Of a stretch of 64,000 bases of DNA, positions 9,464 through 19,000 are shown in pieces; the stretch's first letter is position 1; every line of letters begins with the position of its first letter. Source of the DNA: Porphyridium purpureum (lineage: Eukaryota > Rhodophyta > Bangiophyceae > Porphyridiales > Porphyridiaceae); assembly GCA_008690995.1 (NCBI GenBank), contig VRMN01000001.1, forward strand, positions 806,001 through 870,000. Direction: 5' to 3'. The position numbers were made by a program, and so were the translations under genes. The notes beneath the pieces were generated by a model. That model did not search any database and was not told the DNA's origin. It saw only the letters and a list, made by a program, of their open reading frames with translations.

Positions 9464-10078
9464 ATGCAAACGGCAACCTTTGTAGCGCTCCTGCATGCTA
9501 GTACGACCCGCTTGGTGTACGAATTTGCCGGCGCTGGCGTCGAAGCGTTGAGCGCGCTGCACGCGGTGAGCGGGTCATCTAGGACCGTGCTGGAGGCAAG
9601 CGATTGGTATTCAAAGGCGTCTTTGGAGCTTGCGGTTGGTCAGAAATCGTTGCAAAGTGGTGCAGCGTCTGTTGAGGTAGTCACAGCACTCGCATGGCAT
9701 GCGTATGAGCGTGCCGTGTTGCTCAGCGGTATAGAAGACGCGCGTGTGGCTTCCGAGGATGAGGGTCCTCCGGTGAAGCCTGTACTCGGCGTGGCGTGCG
9801 TAGGTGCCATTGCCACGGACCGTGTGCGTAGAGGTGCAGACCGCGCGCTCGTGGCCATTGCGTCTGGGCCCACACAGCCCCTAAGATTGCGCTCAATTCA
9901 CTTCCCGCCCTCATTTCGAGGCGACCGTCCGGCGCAGGAGCGAGCCGTGAGCGATCTTGTGATTCTTGCGACATGTTGCGAGGCAGGAGTGGTGCCGGCA
10001 GACGCTGTTTTGTCGCACATGTTTGCTGAGCACGGTGAACTCGAACTGCTTCAGACCGAACAGACAGGTTTTATTTGA
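9464..10078 (+). CDS. CinA-like domain protein, 204 aa
   Basis: The frame is open further upstream, but its first useful ATG is 9464; the upstream part is antisense to the flavoprotein gene. Residues about 20-60 (FAGAGVEALSALHAVSGSS, then VLEASDWYS) and about 105-135 (GVACVGAIATDR followed by RRGADRALVAI) resemble the CinA fold. In bacteria this fold includes nicotinamide-nucleotide deamidase. In plants and fungi a similar module is fused to a nucleotidylyltransferase. Here it stands alone with no second domain. An NAD-metabolism role is inferred from the family only. Catalytic residues were not assigned. Confidence 0.55.
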   Translation: MQTATFVALLHASTTRLVYEFAGAGVEALSALHAVSGSSRTVLEASDWYSKASLELAVGQKSLQSGAASVEVVTALAWHAYERAVLLSGIEDARVASEDEGPPVKPVLGVACVGAIATDRVRRGADRALVAIASGPTQPLRLRSIHFPPSFRGDRPAQERAVSDLVILATCCEAGVVPADAVLSHMFAEHGELELLQTEQTGFI

Positions 10079-10742
10079 CTCTGCCGCGAATACGTAGACA
10101 GGCATTTGCGAGTGGTGCAGGGCATGGTTTGGGAAGGTCGGTGATCCCGCGCACGAGAAGAATGGGACAGGGCATCCCGTTTTCGTTGTCTCAGGACCTG
10201 TGCACAGACGTAGCGCATCGCGCGTGGTTGATTTCTCGTCTCGCAGCGTGCGGAGGCGTCGCGGAAAGTGCACAGCTTTGACGGGGATCAGGAGATGCAG
10301 GCTGAGTCGCCATGAACTTATTTGGTATTTCTCAATGTTGAAGGTTCGCTATTCGTGTGCACCTTGGATTTAGGTGACGTATGATCGCCACTCCAGTACT
10401 ACTCAATCTTCGCTGTGTCAAGTCCCATGCGAAAGCATGTGGGACGTCGTCAGTCAAGCCTTTTGCGGCAAGCTGTCTGCCTCTCAAGTGGGAATCGGAC
10501 ATGAAGAGTGTCCCAAGTTCTCATTCTCCGTGAACAGTTCTCTGTGCAAGTTTTGTCCAGCGTTGGGTCCACCCCAGGAAATTGCGACTTGAGTCAGAGC
10601 TTCAAAGTTCCGACAGCAACTACTGGCATTTTTGAGAATAAACCGAGATCCAAGATGTGTCCAACGAGCGCATCGGTCCGCGAGATTCTTTTATCACCGT
10701 AAATTTCTCACTAGAGCGCTGATCGGAACACGCGTCGCGCGC
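10079..10742. other. Convergent 3' intergenic stretch, no gene seen
   Basis: This stretch lies between the 3' ends of the CinA-like gene and the eL37 gene. Open frames in it are short, lack recognisable motifs and mostly do not begin with ATG. No RNA gene was recognised. Confidence 0.5.
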
Positions 10743-11024
10743 TTACTGTCCCAGCGCGGCCGACTTCTTGGTGGCCTGCGTGCCCTCGCGGAAGCCGTTC
10801 TTAAACCTGCGCGCGATGAGCTTGACGTATTGCTGGCGACCGGTTCCGGTAGTCCTTCGCCTCTTCGACTTGGCGCCCCAGTTGTACGTTCGCTTGCGCG
10901 CGGCCGGGAACGCGCAGCTGGCGCACCGGCTCTTTTGGATATGGAACGCGCGGCGTCCGCAACGCACGCACAGCGTGTGCGTCTTGGACGTGCGCTTACC
11001 GAAACTCTGCGTACCTTTCGTCAT
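10743..11024 (-). CDS. RPL37: 60S ribosomal protein eL37, 93 aa
   Basis: The sequence is that of the small basic zinc protein eL37 of the large ribosomal subunit: an N-terminal [11 protein letters not shown], four zinc-binding cysteines (Cys19, Cys22, Cys34, Cys37), the conserved YNWG and a strongly basic C terminus. The length matches the usual 90-97 aa. The start ATG sits at the expected place and no intron is present. The gene is divergent from the TPR-like gene at 11443. The pyrimidine-rich sequence upstream of the start may be its leader. Confidence 0.96.
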   Translation of the reverse strand: MTKGTQSFGKRTSKTHTLCVRCGRRAFHIQKSRCASCAFPAARKRTYNWGAKSKRRRTTGTGRQQYVKLIARRFKNGFREGTQATKKSAALGQ

Positions 11025-11442
11025 CTTTCCCTCGTAACACCCACTACCTTCTCCCGCAAGTCCTTCCTTCCCCTCCCCAACTTCACCACCCCTCTACTCC
11101 CTTCTCGCTCGCCGCCAATCAACTAAACCAACCAAATCCGCAACACTAACAAGAGCGCTTGTCTAGAAACATATGTTTTTTGTTTGACTCGGTCTTGTGT
11201 TCTACTAAACCAGCATCGTTTGACTAGGGCCCCCGCACGCGCGGCGCCGTCGATCGGCGTCGACGCGCGTCCCGCATTCCATTGTCATCTCCAGCTCCCT
11301 TTTCAACACTTTGGTGTGGTACAGTTCCTTGCAATGGGTGTTCACTTTACTTCTATGGACATTGGCGGGTTTGAGCGGGAGTGTAGAGGTTGTGCGAGTG
11401 GAGAAGGGGAAGCGATGTGCATGGTGGAGGAGAGAAGACGGG
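11025..11442. promoter_or_regulatory. Divergent promoter region of RPL37 and the TPR-like gene
   Basis: Both flanking genes point away from this 418-base stretch. The RPL37 side (11030-11130) is a CT/CA-rich tract on the plus strand. The frame of the gene at 11443 extends upstream into this region from a TTG only, so it is treated as non-coding. No TATA box was assigned. Confidence 0.5.
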
Positions 11443-12579
11443 ATGGGGGTCATGTTTGTGTTGGCTCCGAGCGTGAGCACGGCAGTAAGCGTGGCAGGGT
11501 TAGTCCCGCTCGCTAGAGCAAAAGATGGGAGATGCGCGCTACTTCCACAGAAGGCGGCGCTCGGGCAGGTGAATGGTCGAGCGTGCGCTCCGGGAAAGTG
11601 CGTTCGCGTGCGGAATGGTCGGAAGACTGCAGTTGCTGCGCAGGCAGGTGCGGGTGCCGAGGTGGACGACGATGCCAAGCTGAGGGAACAGTGGATCTGG
11701 GTGCAAGGGCAAGGTACTGAGCAGGAGCAGATGGACGCTGTTGACGCGTTTGCAAAGCAGCTTGAGCTCGGATCGGTCAATCCGTGGCCGGTCTTTTTGC
11801 ACGGGCTTATATTTGAGCGGTTTAACAAGGTCGATAATGCACTGGAGCGCTTGCAGAAGGCGATTGAGTGGGGATTTGATTTGCCAGACACACGCAATCA
11901 TCTTGCACTCAATCAGCTTCGGAACGGCGATTTTGCGTCAGCGCGAAAGCATTTTGTTGAGGCACAACGCCACCGCGAACGCGCGCTCGGAAATGAAAAC
12001 CACATCTTGCACGAGTACGACAGTAACTTGAGCCAAGTCACTCCGCCGTGGCCAGCGCAGCCGCTTCCATTCCTCCAGGCGCTTGTACAGTATCGCTTCG
12101 GTGACTATGCTTCCGCGCGCCGCGTGTTGCGGCTGGCGCAAATTGCGGGCACGTTTGCAGAATCAGAGCACAGCGCAGAAGCCACATTGCTGCTGCTCGC
12201 CGCAAGCGCCAGGAATGACCGTACATTGGCCGTCGTCGAAAATGAAGAAATGCAGCGTCAGGTCGAATCCTTGGCCCCATCCTTTGCGCTCGTCGCGCAA
12301 ATGTACACGTGCAACTCCAACGAAATCGAGCATGTCTTTGGTTCAATCCAAAGCCAGATTTCTCAAGCGTCAATGGAGCCAGGCGATGCTGCAACATTAG
12401 GTTTTTTGGTCGCGCTTGCTTGCCACGCCATGCCTGAAAAGACCGCCGCGATTTGCGAGAACGCGTTTGAAAGATCTCGACAAGCGTTGCATCGCGCCAA
12501 GTCTTTGAGAATGCAAGACAACGCCGCACTTGACGTTTACGAGCAGGTGCTTTTGTGGATAGAGAGCGGGAAACAATAA
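11443..12579 (+). CDS. TPR-like helical-repeat protein, possibly plastid-targeted, 378 aa
   Basis: From the first in-frame ATG the N terminus (about 70 residues) is rich in Ala, Val, Arg and Lys, poor in acidic residues, and reads like a transit peptide. The rest is helical with repeat-like pairs: FAKQLELGSVNPWPVFLHGL, then LERLQKAIEWG (about residues 100-145), RNGDFASARKHFVEAQ (about 155-175) and YRFGDYASARRVLRLAQIAG (about 220-245). The spacing of Gly, Ala, Tyr and Leu suggests tetratricopeptide repeats, usually protein-binding. No catalytic domain is visible. Family and partner are unknown. Its 3' end is convergent with the zinc-finger gene, 94 bases away. Confidence 0.6.
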   Translation: MGVMFVLAPSVSTAVSVAGLVPLARAKDGRCALLPQKAALGQVNGRACAPGKCVRVRNGRKTAVAAQAGAGAEVDDDAKLREQWIWVQGQGTEQEQMDAVDAFAKQLELGSVNPWPVFLHGLIFERFNKVDNALERLQKAIEWGFDLPDTRNHLALNQLRNGDFASARKHFVEAQRHRERALGNENHILHEYDSNLSQVTPPWPAQPLPFLQALVQYRFGDYASARRVLRLAQIAGTFAESEHSAEATLLLLAASARNDRTLAVVENEEMQRQVESLAPSFALVAQMYTCNSNEIEHVFGSIQSQISQASMEPGDAATLGFLVALACHAMPEKTAAICENAFERSRQALHRAKSLRMQDNAALDVYEQVLLWIESGKQ

Positions 12580-12673
12580 CGCAAGGAATACGCGGAAACT
12601 TTTTACCCGACATTCTATAAAGACTCTAAATATACACACTCGAGTCCACAATCCTGTGGACTTTTTCATTCTG

Positions 12674-14830
12674 TTAAGCAACCGGAGCGGTGCTGTGACG
12701 CCCTTCACCAAGCGAAGTGCTAGGGCTCAAGACGCCCTGCCCCACGTCCGTGTGCATGGTGACATGCCTCGTCAAGCTGAATTTGCTTCTGAATTCCTTG
12801 CCACATTCTGCGCATCGATGGGGCATGATTTTCTCGTGAGTTTCGCGAATATGGCGAAGCAGGTTGCTGCGGGTCAAGAACGTAACTGTCCCATCGCAGC
12901 GATCGCATTTAAACTCGTGTCGCCGGCTCGCGCCGTGCGAAACACGAATATGCTGCTGTAGATGATCCCGTACTTTGAAGGCGAGGTCACACTGGTTACA
13001 ACCGAACGGCCGCGCCTCGCTGTGGACGGACTGCATGTGTCGTTTGAGATTGAATCTGCTCGTGAAGTTCTTATCGCACATCAGACACCTTAGACTTGCA
13101 AGATCAGCCCCTTCGAACACGGAAATCTCATGAGACCCTGGCTCTGAACCGCTTGTCGTCATCGAGAACGTGTGGCGGTCAGATTCAGCCGCAGCCTCAA
13201 TCCACAGCTCTTCACTCATCGGCTCAGTATCAGCAAAGGACAAGCTTTCCAAGCTGTTCGACGCACGACCTCGGAGTACAAAGGGGTCCTCCTCCAGCTC
13301 CATTTTATGACTCGCCGAGGATTCTGATTCGTCGGACAGCAGCAGCGCCCGGTCTGACATGGGCGAGTTGATAAACTTCCCCGGTGTTTTGGAGTTCGCG
13401 AAAAGCACTCTGAACAAGTCGGCTTCAACATTCTCAACGGGATGTACGTTCGATACCATCATCTTGTACTCCTCCATCCACAGCCGACCTTTCATGCTGA
13501 AGTTTTGCACACGAAACCATGACAGCGATGCCATTTTTTCGTACGCGTTACACGCCCAAGCAGTCTTGCATTGTTCCGGAATCTTGTTGCTGAGCTTCGC
13601 CAGCAAGATAGAAAGCGCGTTCATATTCCACGGCTGCAATTCTTCAATATCGTATGGTAGCTGTTCCCGCTTTGCTATTAGATCTCGAAACTTCCGGTCA
13701 AGCTCTTTCTCGCACGTTTCGTAGAACAAGTTTGAATGTGCTACTCCACCAAGCGCGAGTTCGTTCCTGGGACATGTGCAAACCTGGTCATTGCGAGTTC
13801 GGCACTCGCAACACTCTGACATATTAATCATGCGCGTGCGCCCGAGCATAACACCGCCATCGGGAAGAAATGATGGACGACCCTTGTAAGCAATAAAGTC
13901 GATTACCAGAGGCGTAGCCACGCCCATGAGGCCGTACACGAGCACAGAATGACCCGTGCTAAACTCAATATACTCCAGCTTGCTGCCCCTTCTTGTGTCT
14001 GCTACGAGTCGACCATTGACGCGTTCAAAGTCATGGATACCAAGCTTGGCGAGGAATGGACCCAGACACACTTCGTCGTTCGAGGCAAATGTTTCTGCAC
14101 AAATCCAGCCCCCAAACACCATGGACGGAGTGCACATGGTGACCGCGCTCAAGCCTTCTACAGTTTTCTGCGGCTGCTGGTACGGCGCGAGAACACTTGC
14201 AGGATCAGCTCGCGGGTAGCGAACACTATCTATCCTCGCCGCGTCTGCCGTGTCCAACGGATCCGGAAGGCGCAAGTCACTGGTGCTGTCCAGGCCGATT
14301 TCTTGCAGGATTTCTTGAGACAACGACTGCGAGACAACCAAGTCTGGCCCAGAGTCCTCTTCATCCATGTCAGAAGAGCATTTTCCGTAGGTGAAACCCG
14401 GATCCCGCCTGACTTCTTTTCGATGCGTGTTCGACTTTGTGTCCGGGGCCAGTGGCGTCGCCACGGCGCAATCAGTCTGTACCGGGTTCGCAATGGAAAA
14501 TCCAAAGTGCTTGGCGCGATGCCCAAGCGACGCGCGCAGCTCCGCGACCTGCTGAGCGCTCACGACTGGCACAGAGAGCTCAAGCGCGACCGGCTTCATC
14601 ATTGGTATTCCCTTGGATATGCTTGGCCCCACGAAGACGCCCGGTCCGGTCGAGGTGACACCGTCAAAGAGAAATGCGCGCAGCACGCTAATATCCAGCA
14701 CCATATCCAGAAACTGCTCCATACTCGACGTATCCCGCACCTGCTTTGGCTGCGCATGCTCTGGCTCTTCCTGCATACCGGCGCCTTCCGCCGCCATGTC
14801 TGCCACGTCCACTTCTACCATCCCAACCAT
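12674..14830 (-). CDS. C2H2 zinc-finger protein with a novel N-terminal region, 718 aa
   Basis: Four tandem C2H2 fingers lie at the C terminus (about residues 580-693): CLMC...HMQSVH, CNQC...HIRVSH, CDRC...HIRETH and CAEC...HVTMH. They predict nuclear DNA binding. The large N-terminal part has a compact region (about 260-460) containing a cysteine cluster, Cys340-Cys341-x-Cys343 and Cys351-x-Cys353, that could bind another metal; I recognise no family for it. A Ser/Asp/Glu-rich linker (about 490-570) precedes the fingers. The frame extends upstream from a GTG; the ATG at 14830 was chosen. A transcription-factor role is inferred from the fingers. Confidence 0.8.
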   Translation of the reverse strand: MVGMVEVDVADMAAEGAGMQEEPEHAQPKQVRDTSSMEQFLDMVLDISVLRAFLFDGVTSTGPGVFVGPSISKGIPMMKPVALELSVPVVSAQQVAELRASLGHRAKHFGFSIANPVQTDCAVATPLAPDTKSNTHRKEVRRDPGFTYGKCSSDMDEEDSGPDLVVSQSLSQEILQEIGLDSTSDLRLPDPLDTADAARIDSVRYPRADPASVLAPYQQPQKTVEGLSAVTMCTPSMVFGGWICAETFASNDEVCLGPFLAKLGIHDFERVNGRLVADTRRGSKLEYIEFSTGHSVLVYGLMGVATPLVIDFIAYKGRPSFLPDGGVMLGRTRMINMSECCECRTRNDQVCTCPRNELALGGVAHSNLFYETCEKELDRKFRDLIAKREQLPYDIEELQPWNMNALSILLAKLSNKIPEQCKTAWACNAYEKMASLSWFRVQNFSMKGRLWMEEYKMMVSNVHPVENVEADLFRVLFANSKTPGKFINSPMSDRALLLSDESESSASHKMELEEDPFVLRGRASNSLESLSFADTEPMSEELWIEAAAESDRHTFSMTTSGSEPGSHEISVFEGADLASLRCLMCDKNFTSRFNLKRHMQSVHSEARPFGCNQCDLAFKVRDHLQQHIRVSHGASRRHEFKCDRCDGTVTFLTRSNLLRHIRETHEKIMPHRCAECGKEFRSKFSLTRHVTMHTDVGQGVLSPSTSLGEGRHSTAPVA

Positions 14831-16037
14831 CCACACCGCATCGAACCTCACGCCCTCCACTCTTCTTCCCGCCACACTTTATGCTTCTTCTCACCGCCAC
14901 TGTGGTCTAAGCTCCTCTCCAACTCCACCATAAGCTTCCTTCTCCTCCTCCTCCATCCGCTCGTCTAGTCAACCTGTCACGTCGTTTATATACACACCCA
15001 CCCCTATCATACTCATACTCACTACGTCTATCTATTGCGTCACACACACATCTCCTTATTATCAATGTGCTGTTCTTTACTCTTAACTACAACTACCGGC
15101 TCAGTTCTAGTCAACCACCACCACCAGTACTTCTCCTAGTCGTTCTTGTTCTTCGTATGATTCGGTTCTATTACAAAAGACGACGATGACCCATCAATCA
15201 GATTTTGAGTGTTAAAAACACACCCAGGAAAAATTAAAGGACCGAACAGAAAAAGAAAAGATTGTTGCTCCCGGGGGGCCGACAGATGTGGAGCCGGAGC
15301 AGTCGCTCGAAAAGAAAGAAAGACGCCAAACAAAAAAAAAAAACGCTGTACGCGGCTTTAAAGTTTTTCGTGCGGCGACCTTTTCTGCGCCCATGTTTGT
15401 TAGTAATTTCTGCCGGTCGGATGGTTGTGGTGGGGAGCGTGGAGTGAGCTGTGTATTGTGTAAGCGTCCGGCCATATACACACAGATTCCTCGCGCGAAT
15501 CAACCGAGCGAATGACCCTTGACCCTGAGATAAGGCGTGGTGGATGGATGGTGGTGGTGGTGTGAGTGGGAATGTGAGAACTGGAGCGCGATGATTCATT
15601 CAGTGAGGATCATGCCGTCACGCGCGGCGGGCAGCGGTGGTGCTGGCATCGGTACCGGCGGTGGTGAGCGCGAGAATGTCGGCGGGGGAAATGCAGTGCG
15701 ACTTGCATACTCACAACGACATCACGCGGGTCAACAACGCTCGGCGTACCGTTCGTCCGTGCGGCATCTCGCGCGACACGATGACCACGTGAATGACCCT
15801 CCGGCAGCTCGTTGCTGGCAGCACCAGGCGGTGTGCTTTTGCGGGCGTAGCACGCTGCTGCAAGGAGGAACGCGCGTCGATCGCGCTGAAACGCATTGCT
15901 GTTTTGGAAGGCGGAAACAAGATGCGAAAATTGGCTGAACGGCTTCGTATTCAACGGCTTGTCGAGCTGGCACGGCGCCGTATCTGTACACTCCCCGCTG
16001 AACAAAGTGGAGAAATAGGCGCGCGAGCAATCTTGCT
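14831..16037. other. Intergenic stretch between zinc-finger and topoisomerase genes
   Basis: The left part is the 5' flank of the zinc-finger gene, with CT/CA-rich sequence and A-rich tracts near 15310-15350. The right part (15600-16037) lies at the 3' side of the topoisomerase gene. It holds two short plus-strand ATG frames in the same register, about 15674-15790 and 15793-16176, separated by one stop codon. The second runs 139 bases antisense into the topoisomerase gene. Neither shows a known domain, so no gene is called. Confidence 0.4.
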
Positions 16038-19000
16038 TTACTCTGGCACAAAGTCATCTTCGTCCTCGTCACCCTCCACGCTGCTTGCGTCCGACTCACT
16101 ATCCAGAGCAAGCGCATACTTTGTGGGGCGACGTTCGCGTTTGCTACGCTGCACAGGCGTCACCCCGCGCCGTTGAATGGCTTCCAAGACTTTGGCTTCC
16201 TCGTCGCTGCTCAGCTGGTCGTCGTCCAAATCCGCGTCGCTTTCATCACTGGACACCTCAACGCGCTTCTTCAGCTTGGTGCGCTTTGCTTCAGGTGTCT
16301 TGGTTGATGGCGACTCGTGCACCGCGGCGCCGCTGCTGCTCCCCGCCGCGGCGACCGCCCCTCCATTCGCTTTCTTCTTGGTCATGCCAGCAGCGGCGCG
16401 CGACCGTTTCGGCTGCGCCGCCGTCTTCTTGGCAGCACCTGGCCCTTTCTTTGCCTTGGGAATCGGAATCGCCGCGCCCACCGAACTCATGGAGAATAGC
16501 CCATCATCGTCGACCAGATTCACAACGCCGACATGCTTCTCCTGAGCCTGTTGCACTAGACGTTGGGACAGAGACAAACCGGAGGACGGTGCGGCTTCAG
16601 ACACGGCACCGGCTGCTTTCTTCGGCGCAGCTTTCTTCGCATGCTTCTCTGTAATGGCAATGGACATCACATCATCTGCCAGGACACCGTCAATGCCCAT
16701 CTCCAATGCGCTGTCCATGTCCAATTCTGTACCAGAGACGCCTGTCATTTTGGCTCCCACAATCTTGCTGGGTACTGCACGAGACTTGCGCACAGCCGCC
16801 ATGCGCGCAGAGGGAGCCGGAATCGGCTCCAGCGTCGCCAGTTCGCGCTCCAGATCGACCTTTCCAGTCCCCGAAGACTTGCTCGTCCCTGAAGCAGGCT
16901 TCTTCGATTTTCCTCTCGAAGGAGCAGCCTCAGAGGCCTTCTTGGACTCCTCATACTCTCGCTCATCCTGCTCTAGGGCTATCATCAAGGCATCCAAGTC
17001 TGCATTCCACAGATCTTGCGGGGACAGCATGCGCATGGCCTGCGCCTCGGCAATCTTTGCATCACGCTCCTGGATAAGAGCATTCACTCTCTCAAGCGTC
17101 AGCGACCAGAGTTGCATGCCAAGCAGGTAATCGTATGCACCTGCCCCAACATTGCCGTTGCCGTCGCCTTCTTCATCATCTTGCTCATCGTCCGGTGTCT
17201 GCTCGGCGACCGGAGCCCTTCGTGGAGGAAAAGGCTTGAACTTGAGCTTCACCAAATCATCCAAGATGGCTGCCTTGCTCCGCTTGGACACCTTGAGTTT
17301 ACCTTCGGCAACCATGAGGATGAAGCGCGCCTTGTTCTCCAACTTGGCCTGCTCCATTTCGAGCTCGGCCAGAATCGCGGCCTTGCGCTTCTCGTACATG
17401 CTCAGGCGCAGTGAAAAGTGCTCCAATACAATATCATACGTTGAGTCATACTTGCGGATGCGGCCGCTCGGATCAAAGAAAACCATATTGCTTGTCGCAA
17501 CAGACCCAGACAGGCGCAACTTCTTGAACAGATCCTCAGTGTCGGCCGTAGAGCCAGGAGTCACGGTCACTGTGAAATCAACTTGATCCTCTGTGCTCAG
17601 GTCGCGAATGTCTCGAACAAAGGCACTCTTGGCTTGAGTATTGTCCCCGACGCTTGGTGCGCCCACAACATTACTCTCCAGCCATTCCTTGTACGATGAA
17701 GTCCACGACCGAATGGGCAACTCGACGACGCGGAGCGTGTCCGCGTCAACGCGGTAGACGCGGCCATGCACATCAAATGACGTCGAATTTTCGACAGCAT
17801 GCACGCTGCCCTTGAAGCCGCGGTACCAGGGTACTAGGTCAATCCCATAGATCGTTCGCTGAAGTTGAGTTTCGTCAGTGCTCGACGAAACCGCCAGCAG
17901 AGAGCGTATGATTTTGACAAGATCCCGCGGGTTGTAGCAAGGCACAGACGTTGACCAGCCAGTGCCGATCCCATCAGCACCGTTCACCAGAGCGAGCGGA
18001 ATAATTGGACAGTACCATTTCGGCTCAATGCGCATGCCATCTTCGTCGAGGTACTCCAGAATTTGGTCGTCCTTTTCTGGAAACAAAGCACGCGTGACCT
18101 TGGCCAATCGTGTAAAAATGTAACGCGCCGACGCTGCGTCTTTACCTCCTTGCAGCCGGGTTCCGAATTGACCAGACGGCACAAGCAAGTTAATGTTGTT
18201 GGCACCGACAAAGTTCTGCGCAAGCCCGACGATCGTCGACATGAGTGAAGCCTCGCCGTGATGATAAGCCGCATGCTCCGACACATAACCGGCGAGCTGC
18301 GCCACCTTAATTTCAGTCTTGAGTTTTCTCTTGAAGCACGCGAAGAGCACCTTGCGCTGGCTGGGCTTTAGCCCATCGACAACGCTAGGAATGGAGCGCT
18401 CGTTGTCTGCAAGCGAAAAGAGCACCAGTTCCTTATTGATAAAGTTCGAGTAGGTAAGCTCATCCCGTGCGTAGTCAAGAAATGTGTTCGGCTCGGACTC
18501 CGCGAGCCACACCTTGCGGTCTGCGACGCGTTGCTTCGAAAAAGCCAGGTCAATCATTTGATTGCAATTGGAGCCGGCGTGCTTGAAGGTCAGCAGATGT
18601 GTGTCGAGGTCGCCAAAGTATTGCTTCGCTTCCGAACTCGTGGAGGTACCCAAACCCTTGTAGTACTTGATGTTCCAGCGCGACCGCGCGCCCGAGCCCA
18701 TCTCGGCTTCAAACCAAGTCTTGTACTCTGGCATAGTGAAGAAGATTTTCTGGTCCTGCCCCCGAGTGCACTTGACAATCGGGGTAATAAATTCCTGCAG
18801 GAAGCCAGGCACCTCGAGTAAACTTGGCCAAAAGTGCTCCAGGAAATTGATCAGGAGACCTTTGATGTGACTACCATCGTGGTCTTGGTCCGTCATGATC
18901 AAGACATGACCGTACCGCAACTGCTTCACGCTTTCAGCATCATACGTCTTGTTTTGCTGGAGCCCGAGAATCTTTTTCAGGTTCGACAGCTCTGCATTGT

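Noticed and set aside
13949-14968. 339-codon plus-strand frame
   Set aside because: Antisense shadow of the zinc-finger gene; no motif, ends in low-complexity Leu/Pro.
15136-15599. Overlapping minus-strand frames upstream of the zinc-finger gene
   Set aside because: Short, Phe/Ser/Pro-rich frames created by A-rich tracts; no domain.
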